The notes beneath the pieces were generated by a model, which was not told the origin of the DNA, did not search any database, and was given only the letters and a program-made list of their open reading frames with translations. A program made the position numbers and the translations under genes. Positions 44,766 through 54,497 of a stretch of 64,000 bases of DNA are shown here, one piece after another. This DNA is from Spartobacteria bacterium (GTDB lineage: Bacteria > Verrucomicrobiota > Verrucomicrobiia > Chthoniobacterales > UBA10450): positions 1 to 64,000 of the forward strand of contig PLCN01000020.1 in assembly GCA_003134785.1 (NCBI GenBank), written 5' to 3'. The number at the start of each line of letters is the position of its first letter. Positions within the stretch are counted from its first letter, which is position 1.

Positions 44766-47700
44766 CTACGCAGCATCTTGCCCGGTATGGGCGAACGTTT
44801 CAAAGACGTGCTCAAACACAGCTGAACATTTCTGCTGGTACAACTCAGGCGAATAAGAGCGTGGCAAGCCATCGTCGAGTTCGTCTTCAATTGCCAGCCG
44901 CACTTGCGCCCGCGCCTGCGCTTTCTGTCGCCAGTCGATCACGAGCGCCTGTTTCACACGCTTCAGCAGGAGACGCGTGACCTTCTTCACTTCCTCACGT
45001 TCCTCATCGCTAAGGTTAGGTCCTGGCCGAGTGAGAAGATCGAACACTGTAAGCTCCGCCTCACTAAGCTGTTCGCGGACGTGGCGCTGCTGTTCCTCAT
45101 TGAGACTGCGGCTAAAGACGAGCAACTCCTCGAACAGTTCTTGGATCGTTCGGCTACCAGAGTTGTACGACTCAATCAGCTCCTCAAACTTCGTCAGGTA
45201 GTCAGCGCGCGTTTTGTTTAGCCGGATAAGCTTGTCGAGTTGAGCGCGGATCGCCGCCTTCAGCTGCTCCAAGTCGATGTTCTTCTTCTTCGATTGCTTG
45301 AACCGTTTTGCCAGCTTCTCGAAATCGATTTTTGCCAGGTCAATGATCGCGCGCCCGTCACCGTCGGCGCGGATGTTGAAGCCATCGGCTTCGATCGATT
45401 CATCCAGCAACTCGTTTACTTTTGCCATTACCGCTGAGATGTCCGCTGATTGTTTGCCGGTGGTGCGCAAGCGGATTTCGTCCGCAATTATTCCAAGGCA
45501 GTAAACGCGGGAGACAAACTCCAGTACGGCGGGATCAGGCTTGATCGCCTGAAACAGAGTTCGAACCAGTCTCTCGCGCGCGAGAAACTCTTTCCGCAGC
45601 GGATCGGGCGAGATGAGTGCGTCTACTGCGTCACCGATTAACTGCACCTTCTCCAATCCGGCGGCACTTTCGGTCTTGGCAATGTCCACACCGTGCTCTA
45701 AGCAAAACGCGACCGCTGCTTCAACGGTTTTCCCGAGTTCCTTGATCAACTCGGCTTTGTCGCGCACCGGTGTCGCGCCACCTTTGCCTGCTCCATAGAT
45801 CGCGAGTGCCTTCTCGAGTGACGCGAACACGTTCGCGTAATCCGCGATCAGCCCGCTGTGCTTACCGGGGAACACTCGATTCGCGCGCGCAATCGTCTGC
45901 ATGAGTGTGTGATTCCGCATCGGCTTATCGAGATAGATCGTGGAGCAACTCGGCGCATCGAATCCGGTCAACCACATCGCGCAAACAAAAGCGATGCTGA
46001 GTGGATCGTCAGGATCTTTGAACTTCTCATCGAGCGGTTCAGCATTCATGCGCTGTCGATGTGGAACGATGTCGAGCCCGAGCTTCACCATTCGCTCTAC
46101 TTCGTTTTGGGCGGCGGAGACGATCAAGGCCATATCCACCGCTTTGATGCGCGCTAGCCTGTCGTTCAGCTCACGCACTTTATCTGGATCGGAAGCGGTG
46201 AACTTAGTTAGCCTCGCAAGCTCGCCTTCAACACGCGTCCGTTCTGCCGCCCAGTGCTTGCGCACTTTGTCGTGCATCTTCAGTGCGGTCGCCTTGTCGA
46301 TGGAAACGACCATCGCTTTCCCTTGGAAGCCGCGGCCAAGGAAATGATCGACGATGTCCTTGGCTACTTTCTCCAGCCGGTCATCACGCGTGATGATCTG
46401 GTATTGCCGGCCGAGTTCGCGCTCCAGCTTCTTCTCGGCTTCGTCATCCAGCTCAGCGGCTTCGATTAGCTCGTAGATGTCTTCGTTGAGGTTCGGGTTC
46501 TTGAGCCGCAACTCCGGCGTCCGGTTTTCGTAGAATAGCGGCACCGTTGCGCCATCTTCGACCGACTGCTGGAAGTCGTAGATCGAGACATAGTCACCGA
46601 ACACCTCGCGCGTCCGCTCTTCGCCGGAGATCAGCGGCGTGCCGGTGAAAGCGAGGAACATCGCGTTCGGCAGCGACGCACGCATGTTCAACGCGAGCGT
46701 GTCGTATTGGCTGCGATGGGCTTCGTCCGTCAGGACGATGATGTCGCGCCGATCCGAAAGCACCTCCGGCGCCTGGAACTTGTGGATCAAGGTAAACACG
46801 AACCGATGATTCCCGCGCAGGAGTTCGCGCAACTCGGAGCCGCTTTGCGCATGGCACTCGTCGCCCTCGTGCTGCGTGACGGCGCCCGTCGCCTTGAAGG
46901 TCTTCGCGATTTGATCGTCCAGTTCCTTGCGGTCGGTGACGACGACGAACGTCCAGTTACCCGTGATCTTCCGCAAAACTTTCTGGGAGAAGAACACCAT
47001 CGAGAAACTCTTCCCGGAGCCCTGCGTCTGCCAGAAAACTCCGGCGCGTCCGTGTCCTGCCTTCCGCGCTGTAAGCATGGAAGCCATCGTGTTGTTCACG
47101 CCGAGCACCTGATGATTCTGCGCGAGAATCTTGATCAGGCCGCTCTTGTGTTCGGAGAAGAGAGTAAAATTCTCGATCAGATCGAGCAATCGACCCGGCT
47201 CGCAGACGCCGCGGATCATCACCTCCAACGACACGCGGCGCGGTTCGTCCTCGCGCTCGACGCGCTTCCATTCTGCCATCCGCTCCCAATCGGCCGTGAT
47301 CGAGCCGACGCGGCTTTCGGTCCCGTTCGAGGCGATGATGAGCGCGTTGTAGCGGAACAACGCCGGCACGCCATTCTGCGGGTGTTTGTAACTGGTGATG
47401 TTCTCGTCGAACGCTGCGCGCGCGGAAACGCCCGGCTTCTTGAACTCAATCAGGACAAGCGGTAATCCGTTGACGAAACCGATCAGATCAGGCCGGCAGG
47501 TGTAGAGCGGCCCGGTGAAGGTCATTTGACTCACGAGCAAAAAATCGTTCGCCAGCGGATCATCCCAATCGATCACGCGCACCCGCTCGCTCCTCTGGCC
47601 GCCGCGCTCCGGATCAGGCACGCTCACCTGCACTCCTTCTTTTAGGAGCGTGTAGATTTCGCGATTCGCCGCCGCGGGGAGCATCGCGCTACGGTCGCGT

Positions 47701-47936
47701 GTGAGCGGATCGACGGCGGCAGCAATCGCCCCCGCCGACAGTTGCGGATTGAGTCGCGTTAAGGCCGCCCGCAGCCGCGTCACCAGCACTACTTCGGCGC
47801 TGGTCTCGCGCTCCAATGTTCCGTTCGCGCCGAAGATTTCCTCTCGCGCCGAGATCGTACTCCATCCCATACCAGCGAACAGCGCGACCGCCGGCTGTTC
47901 AATCAACTGATCTTCGCTGTAGGTATGGAAAGTCAT
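44766..47936 (-). CDS. hsdR: Type I restriction enzyme R subunit
   Basis: The 1056-residue protein is the motor and nuclease subunit of a type I restriction system. An N-terminal PD-(D/E)xK nuclease has D150 in CRPDLIGF and E164-F-K166 in VLIEFKK. The translocase follows with Walker A at 304-310 (TQGSGKS), DEAH at 404-407 and motif VI-like LIADYANVF downstream. The protein reads through without a break. It starts MTFHTYSEDQLIEQPAV. Between it and hsdS lie vapBC, a decayed DUF1016 gene and the accessory genes. A stub of a second hsdR start is at 49397-49468. It needs hsdM and hsdS to act; hsdM here carries a frameshift. Confidence 0.95.
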   Translation of the reverse strand: MTFHTYSEDQLIEQPAVALFAGMGWSTISAREEIFGANGTLERETSAEVVLVTRLRAALTRLNPQLSAGAIAAAVDPLTRDRSAMLPAAANREIYTLLKEGVQVSVPDPERGGQRSERVRVIDWDDPLANDFLLVSQMTFTGPLYTCRPDLIGFVNGLPLVLIEFKKPGVSARAAFDENITSYKHPQNGVPALFRYNALIIASNGTESRVGSITADWERMAEWKRVEREDEPRRVSLEVMIRGVCEPGRLLDLIENFTLFSEHKSGLIKILAQNHQVLGVNNTMASMLTARKAGHGRAGVFWQTQGSGKSFSMVFFSQKVLRKITGNWTFVVVTDRKELDDQIAKTFKATGAVTQHEGDECHAQSGSELRELLRGNHRFVFTLIHKFQAPEVLSDRRDIIVLTDEAHRSQYDTLALNMRASLPNAMFLAFTGTPLISGEERTREVFGDYVSIYDFQQSVEDGATVPLFYENRTPELRLKNPNLNEDIYELIEAAELDDEAEKKLERELGRQYQIITRDDRLEKVAKDIVDHFLGRGFQGKAMVVSIDKATALKMHDKVRKHWAAERTRVEGELARLTKFTASDPDKVRELNDRLARIKAVDMALIVSAAQNEVERMVKLGLDIVPHRQRMNAEPLDEKFKDPDDPLSIAFVCAMWLTGFDAPSCSTIYLDKPMRNHTLMQTIARANRVFPGKHSGLIADYANVFASLEKALAIYGAGKGGATPVRDKAELIKELGKTVEAAVAFCLEHGVDIAKTESAAGLEKVQLIGDAVDALISPDPLRKEFLARERLVRTLFQAIKPDPAVLEFVSRVYCLGIIADEIRLRTTGKQSADISAVMAKVNELLDESIEADGFNIRADGDGRAIIDLAKIDFEKLAKRFKQSKKKNIDLEQLKAAIRAQLDKLIRLNKTRADYLTKFEELIESYNSGSRTIQELFEELLVFSRSLNEEQQRHVREQLSEAELTVFDLLTRPGPNLSDEEREEVKKVTRLLLKRVKQALVIDWRQKAQARAQVRLAIEDELDDGLPRSYSPELYQQKCSAVFEHVFETFAHTGQDAA

Positions 47937-47948
47937 CCGCCGCGGCGG

Positions 47949-48317
47949 CTAGAGAGAGGCAAGTTGATCGAAATGTTTGTCGCGGTGCAGCAGTTCGACT
48001 CGGTTCACCCTTGCGCAGGCATGGATCAACAGATCGGGATATGGGCAGCTCATTCCCTTGCTGCGCGCGCGCTCAGCCAGTTCGATCGCGTGTGCCCAAA
48101 CACCTTGTGTAATCGGCAGATCAGTGACGATCGACTGATACTGCACAAGAATGCTGCGCTCCCGGGCATCGCGCGTTCCAGGCCAGAGCTCGAGCCGAAT
48201 TGCGGCGCACCAGGCAGCTTCTCCAGCCTCCAGCAGCATCTGCAGCCGCTGCCGAATATCCGCAGGACCCGATTGCCGCAAGGCATCAATCCAAACCGAC
48301 GAATCAACGAGAACCAC
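47949..48317 (-). CDS. vapC: VapC-type PIN-domain toxin
   Basis: The 122-residue protein has PIN-domain acids in LVDSSVWIDAL (D5), RLELWPG (Glu), and PYPDLLIHACA (Asp), the layout of an Mg2+-dependent RNase. VapC toxins cleave tRNA or rRNA when free of antitoxin. Its start overlaps the end of the antitoxin gene by 14 bases, the usual coupling. It sits just upstream of hsdR. Confidence 0.9.
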   Translation of the reverse strand: MVLVDSSVWIDALRQSGPADIRQRLQMLLEAGEAAWCAAIRLELWPGTRDARERSILVQYQSIVTDLPITQGVWAHAIELAERARSKGMSCPYPDLLIHACARVNRVELLHRDKHFDQLASL

Positions 48318-48534
48318 GCAGACGCTCCTTCTGATGCCGCATCTGCTCTTCCTCCATTTCCTCGTTCGTCATGATGGAGGTAAACGTCCCCAGATGTTTC
48401 GTTAGTTCCTCCACCCGCCTGCGCCGATTGAATTCCGCCAGCGCCACGTTCACTGCTTCGCGCTTCGTCTTCGCCTTGGTGAACCGCATCGCGGCCTTCA
48501 ATTCCTTTTCAGGAATATCGATCGTGGTCTTCAT
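48304..48534 (-). CDS. vapB: VapB-type antitoxin
   Basis: The 76-residue protein begins MKTTIDIPEKELKAAM, a ribbon-helix-helix-like N-terminus, and has KTKREAVNVALAEFNRRRRVEEL. The charged tail would wrap the PIN toxin. It overlaps vapC. Such proteins also repress their own operon. Confidence 0.88.
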   Translation of the reverse strand: MKTTIDIPEKELKAAMRFTKAKTKREAVNVALAEFNRRRRVEELTKHLGTFTSIMTNEEMEEEQMRHQKERLRGSR

Positions 48535-48540
48535 GGATTC

Positions 48541-49392
48541 TTAAAATGGCGCAAATTGGATGCCAGAACAAGCGTATATCGGCTTCCGTGATACCCGTAG
48601 CCAGTCGGCGGGGCGTCGAGTTTGTCGAGAAAGGCGAGGTTGAGGGAGCCACTGCAATTGTGCACCCGGCTGGTGCATAATTACCCGATTGGATTCTTTG
48701 GGCTTGGTCAATTGGGTATCAGGCTGCTGCACAATTGCCGTCTCCGGCCACGCCTCGGCGAAGGCCCGCATATATTTGAGATTGCGCGGGGAGAAGCCCT
48801 GCTGGCCAGCGACCGTCCGAAGCGCTGTTTTGACCGCGAGCATGTGGTCACGACGGCGGGAGGTTTGACTTTCGCCTCGTTGTGGAATCCGGTCACGGCC
48901 GCAGCTGCATGGACCGGCATGTTCACGCACAAACCGATGTTCACGCCCCCGTGAACTTGGCAGATTTCGTGAACATTGGACCGAACGCGCTGCGGTCGAT
49001 TGACGGCCATCTTGCTTCGCAATGCCGAAAATTCTGGCGGCCGGCAATTGTGCCGATGCTGCTGGCACAATTGCGAAGACGTCTGGATATTCCCGGTAGA
49101 AAGCGATCATGCGCTTCAAATTTCGCTCCGAGAATCCCCGCATCTCCGGGAACTCCGCGTGCAGGTCGGCCGCCAGCCGCGGGATCACGCCCGCGCCCCA
49201 GCCTTCCTTCGCCTGCATCTCCGCGATGCGCTGGCCCATCTGCCAGTAGAGCAGGACCAGCTCCGCATTCGCGGCCAGGGCCGCTTTGACCTGGGCGGTG
49301 CGGATGCGCGCCTTGATCTCAGCCAACAAAGGCGCGTAGTCCGCCGGCAGCACCGCGACGGACTTGGACGATTTTGGAAGGCGCTTGGTCAT
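48541..49392 (-). pseudogene. Degenerate DUF1016 / YhcG-like nuclease gene
   Basis: From ATG 49392 the first 120 residues are a good DUF1016 N-terminal domain: LLAEIKARIRTAQVKAALAANAELVLLYWQMGQRI and EFPEMRGFSERNLKRMIAFYREYP. After about 130 the sequence loses the family, then a second, partial copy of the same region appears (GFSPRNLKYMRAFAEAWPE) and ends in shifted frames (PADWLRVSRKP). The C-terminal PD-(D/E)xK part is missing. So it looks like two DUF1016 fragments joined after deletion, not a working gene. It sits between the hsdR stub and vapB. Confidence 0.75.
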
Positions 49393-49396
49393 GCGG

Positions 49397-49468
49397 TTAG
49401 AAATGCTCCGCGAACAACCCGGTGGCGGGCTGCTCGACAAGCTGGTCTTCCGAATGGGCGTGAGGCAT
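49397..49468 (-). pseudogene. 23-codon stub resembling the hsdR start
   Basis: The frame reads MPHAHSEDQLVEQPATGLF then AEHF and stops. The intact hsdR begins MTFHTYSEDQLIEQPAVALF then AGMGW. The similarity is at protein level while the codons differ, so this is not a recent copy. It starts 6 bases after the Nmad2 stop, exactly where an hsdR would follow in an operon. Confidence 0.6.
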
Positions 49469-49474
49469 GGCGTA

Positions 49475-50098
49475 TCAGCAGCATGCGCTTGGGGAATCCG
49501 CATTACATAGCCGATCTCGATCCTTTTCCGTTGGAATCCCCACCTTCATCCGTCGGTATTTCCTCCAGTTTTCAGCTTTCAGCGCCAGAAGTTCTCCGCG
49601 CAACGCCGCAGAATGATAGCGACGATGTCCCTGTTTCAGGTTCTCGACCAACCTTCGGATCTTCGGGTATCGCTTCTTGAAATCGTCGGTGCCTTTGTGG
49701 CCGAGATATCGAAAGTCGTCGCTGAGAAGCACAAAGGCATTCTCGAAGTGAAAACCTACATCCTTCTTTCTTTGATCCGAGTCAGAGTGGTATCTAGCGG
49801 AGACTTTGCGTGCGGGTCGGTCATTCTCTACTCGGTAAATGCAATCGGGTCGGCGTGCAAACCCACGCTGTCGATAGTAGGCGTCTCCCTGCAGCTTGCC
49901 AGTGACTCGCGCGATGTAGATCAAGCGTTCATCGTATCCCTTTCCACCGAAACCGAAGACGAGTGACTCTTCACCTGCGGTCTTGCGAATCTTTGGCTTG
50001 CAGATGGCGAGGCTGAGAAGGTTACCGCTCACGCAGGGTGCACCGCCGTTGTCGGTAACCATTTTGTAAACGTAAATCTCCCTCTCGTTGTCAGTCAT
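49475..50098 (-). CDS. Nucleotide modification associated domain 2 (Nmad2)-like
   Basis: The 207-residue protein carries VTDNGGAPCVSGNLLSLAICKPKIRKTAG, then VFGFGGKGYDERLIYIARVTGKL and DAYYRQRGFARRPDCIYRV. This resembles the Nmad2 domain, predicted in surveys of DNA base-modification systems and found beside restriction and modification genes. The substrate is unknown. Its ATG is one base after the Nmad3 stop (TGA-T-ATG), so the two are co-translated. It may handle or read modified bases; no enzyme making such bases is in the window. Confidence 0.65.
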   Translation of the reverse strand: MTDNEREIYVYKMVTDNGGAPCVSGNLLSLAICKPKIRKTAGEESLVFGFGGKGYDERLIYIARVTGKLQGDAYYRQRGFARRPDCIYRVENDRPARKVSARYHSDSDQRKKDVGFHFENAFVLLSDDFRYLGHKGTDDFKKRYPKIRRLVENLKQGHRRYHSAALRGELLALKAENWRKYRRMKVGIPTEKDRDRLCNADSPSACC

Positions 50099-50099
50099 A

Positions 50100-50801
50100 T
50101 CAGTTGTTGCGTTGGATCAGCGCCGGTTTCTGCGCCAGAAACCAACGGTAGAATTTTGCGGCGTCCAGGAACGCTGGGAGCCTCACGCTGCGCTGAATGT
50201 AGCCATCCTTGATGTCAAGGCCGCCCCAGGCATCTAGCAGGTCGTTGCGCACCCGATAGGTGCTGTCACGTAGCTCACCGATTGGAATACAGCAGCGCAA
50301 ACGGCCAGAGACGCCGGGTTTGGCACGCACGACAATATCACTCTCGCCCGGCTCCCGACGCGTATGCGCGTTCTCGGGCCAGCGCGCCTGCGGCACGGAC
50401 TTGGCCGCGACAATTTCTTCAATCACATACAAACCGATGAGCGCGTAGATTAGCGGCCGGGGCGGTCCGTCCACAGGACGCAGAGCGGCGAAGAACGCTA
50501 GCACGTCGCCCGCGGTCAGCAGCGAGGTAATGCGTTTCCCGCGCTGGCCTTGGTCGCCGTAGGTCAGTTGGTCGAAGTCAGGATCAAGATGCGTCGGTTG
50601 GCCCAGCAGCGGCGCGGGCAACCTCTCACCGAATCGTCTCGCCACAGGGATAAACTCGTCATAACAACGGGCCATACCATGGCGCAGCGGTTTTGTGTCA
50701 GTAATGGTGACGTAGGCAAACTCACCCGATGCCAACCTCATAGGTGCATTCCAACAACCGTCTGTCGAGTCAATGCCGATCCTGACGAGCAACCCGTTCA
50801 T
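50100..50801 (-). CDS. Nucleotide modification associated domain 3 (Nmad3)-like
   Basis: From ATG 50801 the protein (233 residues) begins MNGLLVRIGIDSTDGCWNAP. It has HGMARCYDEFIPVARRFGE, PTHLDPDFDQLTYGDQGQRGKRI, PLIYALIGLYVIEEIV and DIVVRAKPGVSGRLRCCIPIGE, ending in LIQRNN. This agrees with the Nmad3 domain. A GTG at 50885, next to the RT stop, would lengthen it; the later ATG matches the usual start of the family. Function unproven; adjacency to Nmad2 and RM genes suggests work on modified nucleotides. Confidence 0.65.
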   Translation of the reverse strand: MNGLLVRIGIDSTDGCWNAPMRLASGEFAYVTITDTKPLRHGMARCYDEFIPVARRFGERLPAPLLGQPTHLDPDFDQLTYGDQGQRGKRITSLLTAGDVLAFFAALRPVDGPPRPLIYALIGLYVIEEIVAAKSVPQARWPENAHTRREPGESDIVVRAKPGVSGRLRCCIPIGELRDSTYRVRNDLLDAWGGLDIKDGYIQRSVRLPAFLDAAKFYRWFLAQKPALIQRNN

Positions 50802-50886
50802 TCTCGTCGTCAAATCCAACCAAGTTTTGAGAATAAACCGATGGTAAGCGGTTCCACAAACGGGTGTTCGGTATGAGCCTGCCACA

Positions 50887-52878
50887 TCACGTAGTCAGAA
50901 TGTGATCTGTAATAAGACGAAGTATCTTTGGCTCGTAATGCTCGAGATCTTCACGAGTGACTTTTACCGAGGGCTTTCCCTTCTGGCTGGGGTGTGAAAT
51001 CGCGTTGAAATTCCTCCGGTCGTAAAATTGCATGACAAGCAATTCATCCTCGATGCCGACCGTCTTGAGGCTCATCGTCACGTCAGCAAGCGTGGCATTG
51101 TCCGCGAGCTCGAAACGTAATTTGCAGAGTTCATGAAAGACGTTCTGGAAATGATTAAAGGCTACGTCCCACCGCTGGTTCCAACGTTCGTATACGTAAT
51201 ATTTTAGCAGCTGAATGATTGTTTCCTGTGAAGGATACTTCGCAGAAATACTTTGAATTGCGCGCTCGTGACCCGTTATGGGCGAAAAGAGGTAGACGTC
51301 TTTCTTGAACTTCTTGCCCCAGTGTTCACTACAGATTCTCCGATACACCACGTTGTCGGGAATCGATTCTGGAGGCTGGTAAAGACTTAAGAGATATTTC
51401 CCGTAGTTGTCGGCAGCGAGCTTGTGTGCGGCCCTGCTAATCTGTGCCTTTATTTTAGGTGGACCGGATGCCTGCGCCCAGCATGCCAGCACAATGTGAA
51501 TGTGGCGTTTGTCCGAAAGGTCTATGTCGTTCTGCAAGAAATGGAGGAGGATCTGGAAGAATGGCCGGTCCTTATTCTGCTCAAGATAAAACAGTGCAAT
51601 GACCACGTTGATTTGCTCTGCGGTTAACTCGAAATCGATTTGTTTTAGTATTGTCCGCACCCTTTCGGTGTTTTCCTTCTTGAAGAGGAAGGCTTGAAAG
51701 GGTTTGGCGAGAACGTGTTTTAGGCTCTCCCTTTCATTCAAGGGGAGTTCAAAGTCGAAGTCCTCGGTGTCTGGAATGCGGAACTTCTCCAGCACCTGTG
51801 CAAACTGCACGAATTGTCTTTCTATCTCAGTCCTCTGAGCCTCCAGCGCATCTGGAGTTTCATCGTCTTGTCCAGGACTCGACACCGCCTTCTTAGACGA
51901 TTTCAGAAATTCATCTTTGATGTCCGGAGACTTGATGATCTCCCGTTTCGTTTTCTCCGGGCTGATGCTCAAACCCCATTCGTTGTAGAGCCAGTTTGCG
52001 ACGCGCTGCTCGACCTTAAGCAGTTGTTTGAAAACTCGTCTACGCGAGAGCCCGGGCTCAGGGCTGAAAATCAGATACATGTCGTCCACGTAGCGGACGA
52101 AACTTTTCCACCGGAGGCAGGGCGCCTTCGCGAGCCTACCGACTTCCATATCAAAAGCGACGAGGTACAGGTATCCGAAATAGTCAGAGACGAAATTCTT
52201 TCGCCCTTGAGGGATGCCCTGTTTCCGCTGCATCAGCGACTCCAGATAAAATTCAATAGCAGGTGGCGACTCGTTGCTGATGTTGTGTTTCTGCAACGTG
52301 GATTCTGGGGCAAAGCGTCGCAGGAGAGCTGCTAGCTTGGAGTGCGATATCGTTTCGAAATATCCAGAGATGTCCATTTTCAGGACCGCGTCGCCCGGCT
52401 GGATATGTTGTTTGAGCGCATCAGAAAACTCTTTGTATTCGATCCGATAGTCATTCTTCACTTCCCAGCCCCCGGGGCTACTGAGAAATTTCGTGGGATA
52501 GAAGGAGAACACCTGCCTCCCTTTAAAATCGAGTTGTGTGAGGGTCGGAGAACAGCTGTCTACAAAGAGTAGGCCTATAGCATTATAGAGAATCATCGCA
52601 GGCGCTGAGAAGAAGCGATATTCTCTAACTGCGGAAAGACCCTTGGGAACCGATACGACGTCGGAGGCAAATAACTCCCGGAGCGAATATGCGAATTCGG
52701 TCGCGACGTATTTCCTATAGAGACCTTTGACCTCGCGGTCTTTTAAACCGACGAAATGCTCTTTGAGTAAGAGAAAATTTACATCGAAAATCATTTCGCC
52801 GCTCGTGCAGTAGTCGCGGCATATATGAAAAGCGTTTAGGAAGAGCTCCTCAGAAACGATGTCTCCGATCTTTTGCAT
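50887..52878 (-). CDS. Reverse transcriptase with HEPN-like C-terminus (AbiA-like)
   Basis: The 663-residue protein has RT motifs: D169 in VLKMDISGYFETISH, QG-x-PQG at 220-225 (QGIPQGRKNFVSDYFGYLY), the polymerase box YVDD at 263-266 in FVRYVDDMYLIF and the following GLSISPEKTKRE. It lacks group II intron maturase parts and there is no retron msr/msd nearby. From about 340 on it is helical. Near the end RRNFNAISHP (621-630) has R-x6-H, the HEPN RNase signature. RT plus C-terminal HEPN is the layout of AbiA-type abortive infection proteins. It lies 30 bases after hsdS. Likely a phage-defence enzyme; DNA synthesis product and HEPN role untested. Confidence 0.88.
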   Translation of the reverse strand: MQKIGDIVSEELFLNAFHICRDYCTSGEMIFDVNFLLLKEHFVGLKDREVKGLYRKYVATEFAYSLRELFASDVVSVPKGLSAVREYRFFSAPAMILYNAIGLLFVDSCSPTLTQLDFKGRQVFSFYPTKFLSSPGGWEVKNDYRIEYKEFSDALKQHIQPGDAVLKMDISGYFETISHSKLAALLRRFAPESTLQKHNISNESPPAIEFYLESLMQRKQGIPQGRKNFVSDYFGYLYLVAFDMEVGRLAKAPCLRWKSFVRYVDDMYLIFSPEPGLSRRRVFKQLLKVEQRVANWLYNEWGLSISPEKTKREIIKSPDIKDEFLKSSKKAVSSPGQDDETPDALEAQRTEIERQFVQFAQVLEKFRIPDTEDFDFELPLNERESLKHVLAKPFQAFLFKKENTERVRTILKQIDFELTAEQINVVIALFYLEQNKDRPFFQILLHFLQNDIDLSDKRHIHIVLACWAQASGPPKIKAQISRAAHKLAADNYGKYLLSLYQPPESIPDNVVYRRICSEHWGKKFKKDVYLFSPITGHERAIQSISAKYPSQETIIQLLKYYVYERWNQRWDVAFNHFQNVFHELCKLRFELADNATLADVTMSLKTVGIEDELLVMQFYDRRNFNAISHPSQKGKPSVKVTREDLEHYEPKILRLITDHILTT

Positions 52879-52908
52879 AGGCTTGTGCGACGGCTTATGC
52901 GCGCCGAA

Positions 52909-54131
<1,223 letters not shown>

Positions 54132-54135
<4 letters not shown>

Positions 54136-54497
54136 ACTTCTAGCAGGTCCCCCACATTTACCGCGATGGTTTCCTCCAACTCGCGAGCCTGCACGTTGAG
54201 CGTTACCAGTTCCTCGTTGAGGACTGCGAGCTGCGCCTTGAAGTCTTCGTCGCTCACGTCTTCGCCGGGGGCGACGCCGACGTAGCGACCGGGGTTAAGC
54301 GACCAGCCTTGCGCTTCAATCTCCGCGAGCGTCGCGGCTTTGCAGAGGCCGGCGACGTCGCGATACCGAAGCGAGTTGAGAGTCTTTGGTTGAGAGTTGA
54401 GAGACGAAGCGAAGACTTCCTTCAGCTTCGCTTTCGCCTCGTTGCCGCCGAGGGTAAAATCCGGCGCTTCGCCGCGATAGAGGCGGACGACGTTGGC
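54132..54497 (-). pseudogene. hsdM: C-terminal part of hsdM after a +1 frameshift
   Basis: In the frame that overlaps hsdS (stop TGA 54134-54132) the sequence continues the family: [39 protein letters not shown] and GRYVGVAPGEDVSDEDFKAQL. It matches the tail missing from the 54316-55806 frame. One extra base near 54498 explains the change. Confidence 0.75.

Noticed and set aside
46707-47465. 252-residue plus-strand frame opposite hsdR
   Set aside because: It lies wholly within the conserved helicase domain of hsdR.
50887-52878. Group II intron or retron
   Set aside because: The RT lacks the maturase and endonuclease parts, and no msr/msd or intron ends are seen around it.
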